Under the pieces are notes generated by a model. The model saw only the letters and a program-made list of their open reading frames with translations, was not told where the DNA came from and did no database searches. A stretch of DNA of 64,000 nt from Dioscorea cayenensis subsp. rotundata (taxonomy: Eukaryota > Streptophyta > Magnoliopsida > Dioscoreales > Dioscoreaceae), in assembly GCF_009730915.1 (NCBI RefSeq), contig NC_052475.1:24055016-24119015 (forward strand), read 5' to 3'. Positions 34,780 through 44,709 of the stretch are shown piece after piece (position 1 is the first letter of the stretch; each line of letters opens with the position of its first letter). Both the position numbers and the translations under genes were made by a program.

Positions 34780-34920
34780 TGTTATCTCTTTTTTTCTTTT
34801 GTCGAGGCTTGGTTCTATTTCCCACTCCTTGTGGATTTTCTGAGTCAACGTGGCTGCTTTCTTTCTCAGATCTCTTTTTATTTTCAATGAACGTGGTTTA
34901 TCCACTTTTTTTATAATGAC
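34780..34920 (+). mobile_element. LINE 3'-end fragment
   Basis: A T-rich UTR-like stretch ends AACGTGGTTTATCCACTTTT (34891-34910) and lacks any coding part. The end is identical in form to the LINE at 11.7 kb. Confidence 0.55.
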
Positions 34921-35169
34921 TCTTTTAAATATTAGATTAAGTTGGGTGAATGTTACCAATATTTAAAAATGGGAAAATTACTGTTTACCCCTCGATAATT
35001 TCAAAACTTCCCAAACGACTCGTGAGTTTTTGCATACCCTCGACACATTTCTTCCTTTATTGTTTCACTTCCTTTTTACCTCCTGCATTATGAAATTCCA
35101 TCATTGCCCTTAAACCTTTTTGCATACATTTTTTTCATTCTTTTTTGCATTCCTTTTTGCATGTACTCA

Positions 35170-35600
35170 TTTCTTAAACAGAGAGCTCATTTTTTAAACA
35201 TAAAACTCATTTTTTAAACAGAGAGTTCATTTCTTAAACAGAGAGTTCATTTCTTAAACAGAGAGCTCATTTCTTTAAACAGAAACCTTATTTCTTAAAC
35301 AGAAAACTCATTTCTTAAACAGAAACCTCATTTTTTTAAACATAAAACTCATTTTTTAAACAAAAACATTAATATTTAAACAGAAAAACAAATATTTACG
35401 TGATAAATTAATCCTGGATATAAAAACCAATTAATCTTGGTCACTCGTACATATTTAAATAGAAATAACAATATTTAAGCACTTTTTTAAACGCAAACGC
35501 AATATATTAAACAGAAACATCGATAGTTAAACAAAGACAAACAAGCATATAAACAGAGAATTCATTTCTTAAACAGAGAGCTTATTTTTTAAACAGAGAC
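35170..35600. repeat. Tandem array of ~20-21-bp TTAAACAGA units, left arm
   Basis: About ten regular copies of a unit like CTCATTTCTTAAACAGAGAG with a period of 20-21 bases between 35170 and 35370, then looser TTTAAACA copies to 35600. Confidence 0.85.
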
Positions 35601-35639
35601 CTCATTTTTTTAAACAGAAACCTCATTGAGTAGGGACAT

Positions 35640-36200
35640 TGAGTATCTCATCGTCGCTGATCTCGCGCGAACGCTTGAGTGTTGAGCTCCAGATCTGGCG
35701 AGCGATCTCGAAGGTGGCCTGCTCGTGTGGGTCTTAAAGGAGAAATCTTTGTCGGCGTTGGCGATTCGGTTGGCGACGTTCCTCGGCGGTCGGAGTGGTG
35801 AGGTCTTCGATGGCGACGTCGGATAAGACGGCCTGAACTTGAACGGAACCATTCTCGACTGCGGAGACCGCAACATGGATAGCAATAGGGTTAGGGTTAG
35901 GGATCATTCCGGGGTTTGGATCCATGGTACCTAAGTCGGTGACGGGAACGGAGGGAGGAAGCGGCGTCGATGAGGGTTCGATCTCGCCGTCTTTGTCTTC
36001 GTCTTCATCATCTTCCCTGTCGTCGACCTCATCTCTTTCATCTTATTCGTCGTCGACCTTGAGGAAGACCGCACGCTCCTCGTCGTCGTGCGAAGGCATC
36101 GAAAGGTTGCACCTTTTTCTCTGGCAAGATCGAGATCTAGATCGAAGTGAAGATCAAATTCTAGGGTTCGAAATCCCATTTTTCATGCAACGTGACTGTG
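35640..36200. other. GC-rich core of the small MULE-like element, possible captured gene fragment
   Basis: CpG-rich sequence unlike its surroundings. The plus strand has a frame at 35924-36265 with a poly-Ser/Leu stretch and a charged end; the minus strand has a frame at 35925-35734 starting MDPNPGMIPNPNPIAIHVAV. Neither is recognised as a known protein. It may be a captured host gene piece (Pack-MULE style) or a relic of the autonomous element. Confidence 0.4.
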
Positions 36201-36279
36201 ATTGTGAGTCGCATGCTTTGTCTCACTGGCCCAGCCCAACTGCAATAAAGAGATTTTGGGGGTGATAAATACACCCCAA

Positions 36280-36560
36280 AAAACTCATTTCTTAAACAGA
36301 GACCTCATGTTTTTAAACAAAAACCTCATTTCTTAAACAGAAAACTCATTTTTTTAAGCAGAAACCTCATTTCTTAAACAGAAAACTCATTTTTTTTTAA
36401 CAAAAAACTCATTTCTTAAACAGAAAACTCATTTTTTTAAACAAAAAACTCATTTTTTTTAAATAGAAAACTCATTTTTTAAACAAGAAACTCATTTTTT
36501 AAACAGAACCTCATACCTCATATTATAAATAGAAGCCTCATTTTTAAATAGAAACTCATT
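36280..36560. repeat. Tandem array of ~20-21-bp TTAAACAGA units, right arm
   Basis: About twelve copies of CTCATTTCTTAAACAGAAAA-like units in the same orientation as the left array, with more length variation in the T-run. Confidence 0.85.
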
Positions 36561-36795
36561 GCACCCAAGGGCATTATAGTCAAACCCTGTCACACTTGCC
36601 ACAACTTCCCACGCAAGGGACAATTTCGTCCATAAAATTCCAAATTAACTCTATCAATCACTGTTAGATGTTTGGGGGGTTTAAAAAATCATTATATTCA
36701 AAAGGAAGGGGTTTTTATGGATAGCCAAATTTAAGGGGAGAATCTGTGCATATTGCAAATTTTGAGGGTGTTTTTAGCAATTTCCACTTTAAAAA

Positions 36796-38520
36796 AATAA
36801 TAATAAGCTGCAATTTATTGAAATAAAGGAAGACTGATATAATCAGAAAATAAAAAAATTAATTTGCATATACCGTAAAGATAATAAACTAAGTTACAAC
36901 AAAAGGCTCAAAACCTTCAAAATAGGGGAAAAAATGAAAGGAAATAGCAAAAAACAAAACAAACTTGCAAAAGACACAAAAACAAATGAACCTTTAAAAC
37001 ACTTGAATGACTACTATACTCCATATAAATACTAGGAGGATTTTTTGAGACAGATGCTAGAGGTAGCAAAACAGAAATAATATCTACTTTCTAATTTAGT
37101 TTTTTAAAAAATAATAATAACAAGTGAATTATTATTATTTTTTATAAAAATGAATAAACTATTAATTTATTGAAACCAAACCATTACATAGAAAAAAAAA
37201 AGCAGGAATTAAATAAGTTTTTGGGTTTTCTCAGTGGTTTAATAAAAAAAAAGTTTTGACGGTGAATAAGAAAAGGAAATTTATCCCAAATTATATTCTT
37301 GTGATCATTATATATTTATTTCCAATCTCGAGGCTCTGTTAACGGCGTTAATGGATTTAATGCCGACCGTTAACTGAACTCCGATCCTGAGGCATGATGA
37401 AAGAGCCACATGCCAGCTACTGTCTTGGCGCTTCTTCGTTCTAGTTCCCTGCTTCCCCGTGGCAACACCGATGTAGTTTGATCTCGGCGAGGGTTCCATT
37501 ATCGTTGGCGAGCTCGATGATCGTTGACAAGCTACTGGATAATGTGAATTTCACCTCTTTCGTTTTGGTATAGGTTTCTTTTTTGGCGGTTTCATGATTC
37601 CAGCTTGTTTGGGAGAGTGTTTCGATTTCAGTGTTTTGTTTTTGATTGATAAATTTCGATTATTGCTCTCCATTTTGAGATTATTTCATGAGATCTGTTT
37701 GAGCTGTTTCTTTCTATAGATTGATCGATGATTGATATTTGTATTGATGTTGGATTTCTAGGTCTCCTGGTGGTGATCAATTGAAAATTTAGGAAACTTG
37801 TGTTACTTAGGCTTGATTTTTATCATTCTTCTCCAAACTCATTTGCTGATTTATTTATTAGATCAAGCTTCAACTTTGATCAGAAAGAATTTCTTTGTCG
37901 CTTCTTAGAGAGGGCTTGAAGATCATTGATATGGGAAATTTTAAATTGTCCAACTGGTTATTTTTATGAAGCATTTACCAATACAAGAGAGAGCCTGATC
38001 TTTTCTCTGAAATTTGGCATTTGAACCTGTTTTGGATTGTTTTCAGAATTTTGAAAGTCTTGCATAAGATTGATTTTTTTTTTCTTTACTCATTTACTAA
38101 GGTGTATGCATGGTACATGATTGGTGAAGTGAAGAATACTAAATGGACATAATTCTAGATTTATAGCAGAAAACAAAAGAACATCTTTGCCATCCATATT
38201 GTAGCCCCACCAGGACAGCACTATGTTATTGGAGGTGGGGATCTTATTACTTTGCATGTTTCAAGCTAATTTGTCTTGAGTTGGCCTTTGATAGTTTACG
38301 CCTGAAAGAGGAACTAGTGCTCTAACTAGAATATATAATATGAAAGTCTATAGACTCTATACATGGAATAAATATGCTTTTATATGGGATACATTACTCT
38401 CAGTTGGACTATTTTTTGGACTATTTCAGTTGTTTACTTGTTTTAATCCTGTATTTTGTTTAAGTGCTTTATTATTATGTTGATCGTTTTATAGACCATC
38501 ACCGCATTTTCTTTCTTTAG
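36796..38520. other. Intergenic; no clear gene, possible 5' part of the symplekin-like pseudogene
   Basis: AT-rich to 37300. A more GC-rich stretch at 37320-37560 looks like a leader or first-exon region, and the T-rich sequence after it like intron. No protein match was recognised. Confidence 0.35.
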
Positions 38521-41440
38521 GATATTGGAAGTGCTTCAGTTGGAGATGACAGAAGATTAACTTGTGTCAGTACCTATCTTATTGCTTTTTTTGAAGCAGG
38601 AGTCTCCTCTGGTTGTTACACGATCTATTGTCACTGGGACAGGTTTCTATTGCACTGTCATGGAAGAGATAGCATTGCAGGTGCTTTTTATACAGAATTA
38701 ACATTATATTGGCGTATCAAAACATTGGTATGGTGATACTTGAAATATCCTGTTGAAGTTTTCTTTGTCTCAGTTAATTGTACAGAAACATTATTTTTAT
38801 TCACTTATATTCTCACATCCTATAAGCATGGTATGAAAAAGAACAAAATCCATTATAAGCAGTGAATTGTTCATTGTCTTCTACACATGCAACTTCCTAG
38901 CTCTGGAAAAGTTGAGAGGTGGATTGAGGAGATATGGAAGTGGATGGTGAAATTCAAAGAGGCAGTCTGTGATATTGTGTTAGAAGTAGGTTTTGTTTTT
39001 TCCTTGGTCTTCCATTACGAAGCATAAATATTCCTGTATTTTCTTGTAATTACTAATGTTATATCCATCTACTAGAAATGCATATTTGCATGTGACCCTG
39101 TCCAAAAATTTCTTTTTTCTAAAGTACAAAGAAGTCATAGATCAAGTATATGTGTATGACACAATTATTTTTCTTTGGATGTTTAATATTGTCATGCTTG
39201 GCCTTTTGCCCTCTCTGCTCTTCACCAGTGGGCCTTTATATCTTCTTGACAACTGTACCCATCCTTTTCTGCTGAAGCATACAACAGATAACATTGTATT
39301 CAGTTTGGCAATACTTATGAACTCTTGCTTTTGAAGTTTAACTACATCGCTGACTTTAGGTACAGGAACCTGAATTGCAGCCTGGCTCTTCAAAAAACAA
39401 AGACGCTTGTCGTGAAATTTCTTGAAATTTGTATTTACTTTTCACACAAAATTTGAATGATTATGAGTCATCTTCATGGAAAGATATTACTTACCTCACA
39501 TACCATAACAAAGTTTGTCTGCAGTTTCAGATTTTTTTTCCTCATATGTTGAGATTTCCTTTTTATAGTTAATGAGCAATATTGCATCAATCACTTATTT
39601 TCCTCACTTCATTTTCTATGGATTTGTTAACCAGTTTCAGTTTTTTTTCCTTTTAGAATCTTTTTCTCAGTTATTTTTACACCTGGTTTTTATTAAGGGA
39701 ATGTACCTATATTATCCTTTTTTTTAATTATTTATACAGTGAATGTTCAGGATTTTAATCACTAGATTTATGTGGCAGCCATCCACTTTTCAATTCATCA
39801 TTTCTTGCATTGGAGTTGGAGGCAAAGAGATCTCTTGGTTTTCTACTGGATGTTCTTCAACAAGATAACCCTCATTGCAGTTCCCTTGTAATTGTAGCAA
39901 TCAACTAATGGATATGAATGTCTTATTCTAGCCAACATTTTCTCTTAATATGTTTTAGTTCATATATCCTTCCATTGCTAGGCTGTTATAATTGCATCCT
40001 TTTGTTGTTTATTAAAATACTATAAATTGCAGTAGTGTGACCATAGAAAAATTGATTGAAATGTCAAGATGTGGCATATAACAACTAAATATTGCTGATC
40101 AATTATTTGCAAATTGAACCACCGTCAAGTCTTGTGACCTTGTCTCTTTAAGAGGTCTCCTTGAACGGAACAGTTATTTCCCGGATTATTCCTTCTGAGG
40201 GTTTGTTGCTTATAATAATAAATCACTATGCATGTTAAGCTTGCCATGAATTTATTGGCCTAAATGATTGCTTTTATCAAACTCTTGGTACATTGATGTT
40301 CCTTTTGCATAAAGATATTGATTATGCACACACAGCTAAATACATGGTTTATTTGACATTCTATCAAGATAATTCAAATATGGATTTATTTAATTCTCGT
40401 TTTTTACTTCTTTGTTTTTGATCAATTTTTTCTTTATTGTTTTGAGTTTCTGTCTTGGTTATTATATGCATTTGGAATGATAATGCCATATTTGTTTGCT
40501 TTCTGCATCAACTATTTCTGCAATATCCATAGTTTGGCTGTGCTATTTGCTTGTTTTTTCTGTTTCTATTAACTTCCTCACTGTCAAATATTGTATATGG
40601 TTTCAGTGTCTCAAACATTGCAAAGAACAGGCACATTCACTACAGTGAGATCCTGACTGTATTTCTTGGTCTTGGTGAAAATATGGAAACCCTGCAAGGT
40701 CATGTTCCCAGTGTCCGCTAGACACTTTAAGCTTTCTAGAATGTGTTCATCCAGTAATATTGGAGGTGAGCCCTCAAATTACATTTAAGATTCTCTGCAG
40801 TTGGTTTATTGTTGTAGCTGTTAACAATAAGAAATTGCCCAGATGATTCTAAGATGCCCTTAATTACGATTTGGGATAAAGATTGCTTGGGTACTATCAT
40901 TTTCTTTGTGCTGTGACAAAGAAGGTTTTTAATTAGAATTTGATTTGATGCTTAAGATGTGCAGATTTTGTTTTCTTTGTTAACCATTTTTAAATATAAA
41001 CTTGTATCTTGAGATTGCCTTTTTGAAGTTAACAACCAACATTGCATCAATCACCATTTAAACCAGAGGGTTGGTACCAAGTAGCTGCTGATGAATGAAT
41101 CTTCACCGTAGTTCAAATTAAGTCCTTGATTATTTTGTTTCATCTGCAGGAGCACCTATAGTTTTTTCATACTACTAAGTTGTATATATGCTTAGAGCTC
41201 GATGATGCCAAATCAAATCAATTTCTTAACTTCAATTTTGGCAATTTTCCTTTTGATTGGTTCCGTTGATCTCAGATGCGTGGTCTACAAAGTTTTCATA
41301 TGGTGAACGGAATATGCTGTGACTATGTTCTCATTCAGTCACGGGACATCTTGCCGAGAACTTCACAAACTATGAACCTTGGTGAAGCAACTGATCTAAT
41401 TATTCAGCAAATGAAAAACATGGGCCAGAAGTATGGTTGA
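38521..41440 (+). pseudogene. Symplekin-like (polyadenylation scaffold) pseudogene
   Basis: Several diverged exons of a plant symplekin-like protein (HEAT-repeat scaffold of the cleavage/polyadenylation complex) lie in order on the plus strand. At 38521-38680: LLLFLKQESPLVVTRSIVTG and GTGFYCTVMEEIALQ, after an in-frame TAA. At 38891-38985: SSGKVERWIEEIWKWMVKFK. At about 39795-39905: HPLFN, then EAKRSLGFLLDVLQQDN, then SSLVIVAIN and a stop. At 40608-40725: VSNIAKNRHIHYSEILTVFL and METLQGHVPSVR, then several stops; LECVHPVILE follows in another frame. At 41335-41435: MNLGEATDLIIQQMKNMGQK. The order fits the N-terminal symplekin region. Stops and frame changes in most exons make it a pseudogene. 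Identification is from memory of the family. Confidence 0.68.
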
Positions 41441-41975
41441 TTTTCCCCCATGAAGGTTAATTTGGATTTTTCTCCCCCTTTTGTTTTTAAGTTTCTATTT
41501 CACACCTCTATGCTGAATGTCATGTTGTGCTTTCTAGGTTTTCTAAGCTTAGTTGTCTAATATTTTTTTTTCATGCCCTTTGAGGATGATCTAATATCAG
41601 TCGAACTCTCTAAATCTGCGATGATAATTAGCAAGAGGACCATGCTCAAGGTCAGTGACTCTTCTAAGAAGGGGCAGGTGAAACAACTGTTGATATATAG
41701 TATCTATTATCCAACCAAGTCTGTTGACAGATGTTACAGTGGTTAATATGAGAGCCGTTAATCAATGTAAATGTTACATCTCTCACTTCTAGCTCATTTT
41801 AGACATGCAGTGTAGTGGCACCTGGAAAAACATGCTGTGATTTATTTACCTTGATAAATGTCTTTGTTTGCATATTATTGATTAAATGTCTAACTGAAGT
41901 AGCAACCAAAAGCCTAGGAAGTAAACAAGTAAGCTATAACATATCCTGTCTGATAAAGCTCAAAATTACAAGAAC
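41441..41975. other. Intergenic, no gene seen
   Basis: Spacer between the pseudogene and the 3' end of the first peroxidase gene. Only a probable peroxidase 3' UTR. Confidence 0.4.
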
Positions 41976-43158
41976 CTAAGTGTTCACTTCACTGCAGACT
42001 CTTCTGACCTCCCCACCATCACCATCTCCGGTGAGCACCTGCATTGTAGAGAGTTTAACAAATGCTGTCGAGAAGACACTGTAGAAGTACCGGAGATCTG
42101 CAGCAAAGCGTTGAACAAAAGCAGCCGTCCGAGGATGGACGGAGAGCTCGGAGTCAACAGTGAACAAACCTCGGCCTCTAATGATGTCTCTGAAGTATTG
42201 GTTGTCAAAGAGGAAAGTGGTAAGGTCATTGAATATGATTGTTATGTTAGTTAGGGGCACTCTTGTGGGGCAGTTGATTCTCAAGAACCCCTTAAACAGA
42301 GGGTTCAGGTTCTCTCTTTCCATGTTTTTGGATCCATACAGCCTGTGCACTATGCTTTTGCAGTGCCCAACTCCCAGTGTATGTGCTCCTGCATGTCACA
42401 TTGAATATATTTATATAACTTGAGACAGAATGAGAAGGGAAATATACAAGTAAATATAACTTTTTTATGGGAAGCTGCATGGAATTGAAAGAAAACAGAA
42501 GAACTCACCAAGAATAGCCACAGTTTCCTCAACACTCATGTCGAAGGGGGAGAACAAACCCAGCGCAGCATCAACACCATCATCATGCCCAGGGACCTTC
42601 TCCTCTGCCATCATTCTACTCCCATTCACAGCATCCTTCCTTCCGAAAGGTATCACAATCCTCGGCCCGCCGGACCTCGCCACCGCCTCCCTCGCTGCCA
42701 TTGCTACTAAATCGGCACAAGAAACCACACCAGGGCACTTCTCCTCCACCACCCTCTTCACAACTCTTATCAGCTCCAAACCTCTCACACCAAAGTTCTT
42801 ATCTGAATCCATCTCACCACCTTCAGTATCCAACAGGATGGATGCATCACAACCCTAATGCAATGTAAGTAATCATTTTTAGTACGTGCATGTGCACGCA
42901 TGTTGCATTGTGATGGAGAGATTACGAGTTTGTTGTGTTTTTATGTGCGTATACCTGGACAATGCAGTCATGGAAAAAGAGACGAAGAGAGATTGCTGGA
43001 GTTCGAGGATCGGCGAAGAAGATGGGGAGCATTGTTTTGCTTACAATGCTCTCTACCTGAGGGCATGTTTCTTTATAGTATTCATTAGATAGACCTGCAA
43101 CAACACCAAGTAGAAGAGCTACTGCTACAGTACCATACAGTAACCAATAATGAAACAT
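41976..43158 (-). CDS. Class III (secretory) plant peroxidase, tandem copy A
   Basis: Three exons, 43158-42955, 42854-42509, 42388-41976, join in phase to 320 residues. Residues 1-23 form a signal peptide (hydrophobic WLLYGTVAVALLLGVVAGL), so the product is exported to the wall or vacuole. These haem enzymes oxidise phenolics with H2O2. Key sites: distal Arg and catalytic His in [39 protein letters not shown], the GGP...GRKDA segment, the proximal haem His in GAHTLGVGHC, and FDNQYFRDII near the end. Two positions differ from the usual consensus: HDCIV instead of HDCFV, and GLFTVDSEL where most members have GLLxSDQxL. Copy B shares both. All motifs for activity seem present. Confidence 0.92.
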
Positions 43159-43486
43159 CCTTCTTTTTTTTTTCTCCCTTAGAATTTGGAAGGGGGAAGT
43201 GAGAATGTAGAATTGTTCTTATAGAGGGAAAAATTAATGTCAATTTGGTCAACATGTAGACTTTGTTTTTTTTTTCCTTCATTTCTTTTTTGCTCCTGTG
43301 GAATTGTACATTGAAGTTGAACAGTGACTCACTTGTGCATTTAATTGTAATAGTTAAAGAAACTCCCAACTCCTTTATATGAAAGCCTTGATGTTGAGAG
43401 ATGTTACAGGATCATAGTAAGTTACAAAGCTTTGAAGTTGGTAGGAGTTTTCAACAACTCTTTTTATGAGTTACAAATTGAACACT

Positions 43487-44709
43487 TTAATATGCATTCA
43501 CTCTGTTACACACTCTCCTTATCTCCCCAGTACTGAGAACCACTGATGAAGAAAGCCTTACAAAGGCCATGGAGAATGATCTAAAGAAGTACTCTTGATC
43601 CTCTGCAAACATCTTCACAAAAGAAGCAGTTCTGGGATCTAAAGCAATCTCTGAATCAACAGTAAACAACCCTCTGCCACTCACTATGTCCTTGTAGTAC
43701 TGGTTGTCAAAGATCAAGGATGTGAGATCATTAGCCACAAAGGTCTCATTGCTTAATGGCACTTTATAGGGACACTTCAATCTCAGCATGATTTCAAATC
43801 CATGGTCCATGTTATAATCTCTATGCCTCTCCTTCCTATCATACAACCTGTGCACTATGCTCAAACAATGACCAACTCCAATGCTGTGTGCTCCTGAAGA
43901 CATTCTAGTTATAAGTAATCATATATATAAATTAGAAGATGGAGAAACCATAGTTAATTTCTCACCTAGAATGGCCACAGATTCCTCAATGCTCATGCCT
44001 TTAGATGAAAATATCTCTAGTGTTCTATCTACTCCATCTTTTGGCGAAGGGAGTTTGGCGTCCGCTCGCAAGAAGCTTGAAACAGTAGCATCTTTTCGGC
44101 CTAGAGGTATGTCGAAACACGGTCCGCCGGAGAATGCTACCGCCTCCTTCGCCGCCAATGCTATGATATCAGCACAAGAAACTACACCAGGACAATGCAC
44201 TTCTAGCAAAGAGTTCATCATCTGGATTAATTCTCTGTTCCTTATACCGAAATTCTTGCCAGATGCCATCTCTCCACTGTTGTTGTCCAATAGAATTGAT
44301 GCATCACAACCCTGAAACTTAAACTCATGAGGAGACTGTGATGTATCTGAAAATGTAGACATTGTGAGTACGTGATCAGTGAACAGTGTGGCAGCACCTG
44401 GACTATACAGTCATGGAAGAAAAGTCGGAGAAAGGCGGCCGGAGACCGGGGATCAGACATGAAGACAGGGAGTAGTGTTTTTCTCACAATGCTTTCAACT
44501 TGTGGACATGTTTGCTGGTAAAAGTCATATGACAGGCCTGCATTGCCACCTGCATGAACAATTTCTGCAATGCTCACTAATATAAGTGGCACCACTGCAA
44601 CACAATGCAGTACTGCTAACAAAGGACTCCTTGTTTTCACCATGATCTCGTTTTGTGAATGATTTGAGAGAGAAGAAGTAGAAGAAGAAGAAGAAGAAAG
44701 CATGTCCAC
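43487..44709 (-). CDS. Class III (secretory) plant peroxidase, tandem copy B
   Basis: Three exons, 44709-44398, about 44311-43966, 43893-43487, join in phase to 354 residues. The intron positions equal those of copy A. The N-terminus is long: a Ser-rich stretch precedes the Met at residue 23 (MVKTRSPLLAVLHCVAVVPL), which begins a normal signal peptide and may be the real start. Key sites: [39 protein letters not shown], proximal His in GAHSIGVGHC (Ser replaces the usual Thr), and FDNQYYKDIVSGRGLFTVDS. About 330 bases separate it from copy A in the same orientation, so the pair arose by tandem duplication; the divergence shows it is older than the P450 pair. Confidence 0.92.

Larger units (their letters stand above)
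34971..36786. mobile_element. Non-autonomous MULE-like element with 20-21-bp tandem repeats around a GC-rich core
   Basis: The left end GGGAAAATTACTGTTTACCC and the inverted right end GTGGAAATTGCTAAAAACAC are imperfect inverted repeats, and the left end matches that of the 9-kb MULE at 52873 (GGGAAAATTACTGCTCACCC). Flanks TTTAAAAAT (34962-34970) and TTTAAAAAA (36787-36795) could be a 9-bp target duplication with one mismatch. Inside, two arrays of direct repeats (35170-35400 and 36280-36550) with the core TTTCTTAAACAGARA flank a GC-rich segment (35640-36200). No transposase is present, so it would have to be mobilised in trans. Confidence 0.7.

Noticed and set aside
35886-35903. GGGTTAGGGTTAGGG, telomere-like
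   Set aside because: Only two and a half units and not the plant TTTAGGG repeat. It lies in the GC-rich core, where it translates as Pro-Asn repeats on the minus strand; no interstitial telomere is supported.
35170-36560. Regular short repeats resembling a CRISPR array
   Set aside because: The units are adjoining 20-21-bp tandem copies without unique spacers, in a plant genome and inside a transposon.
42538-44315. Plus-strand frames of 106-144 residues across the peroxidase genes
   Set aside because: Antisense shadows of peroxidase exon 2 in both copies.
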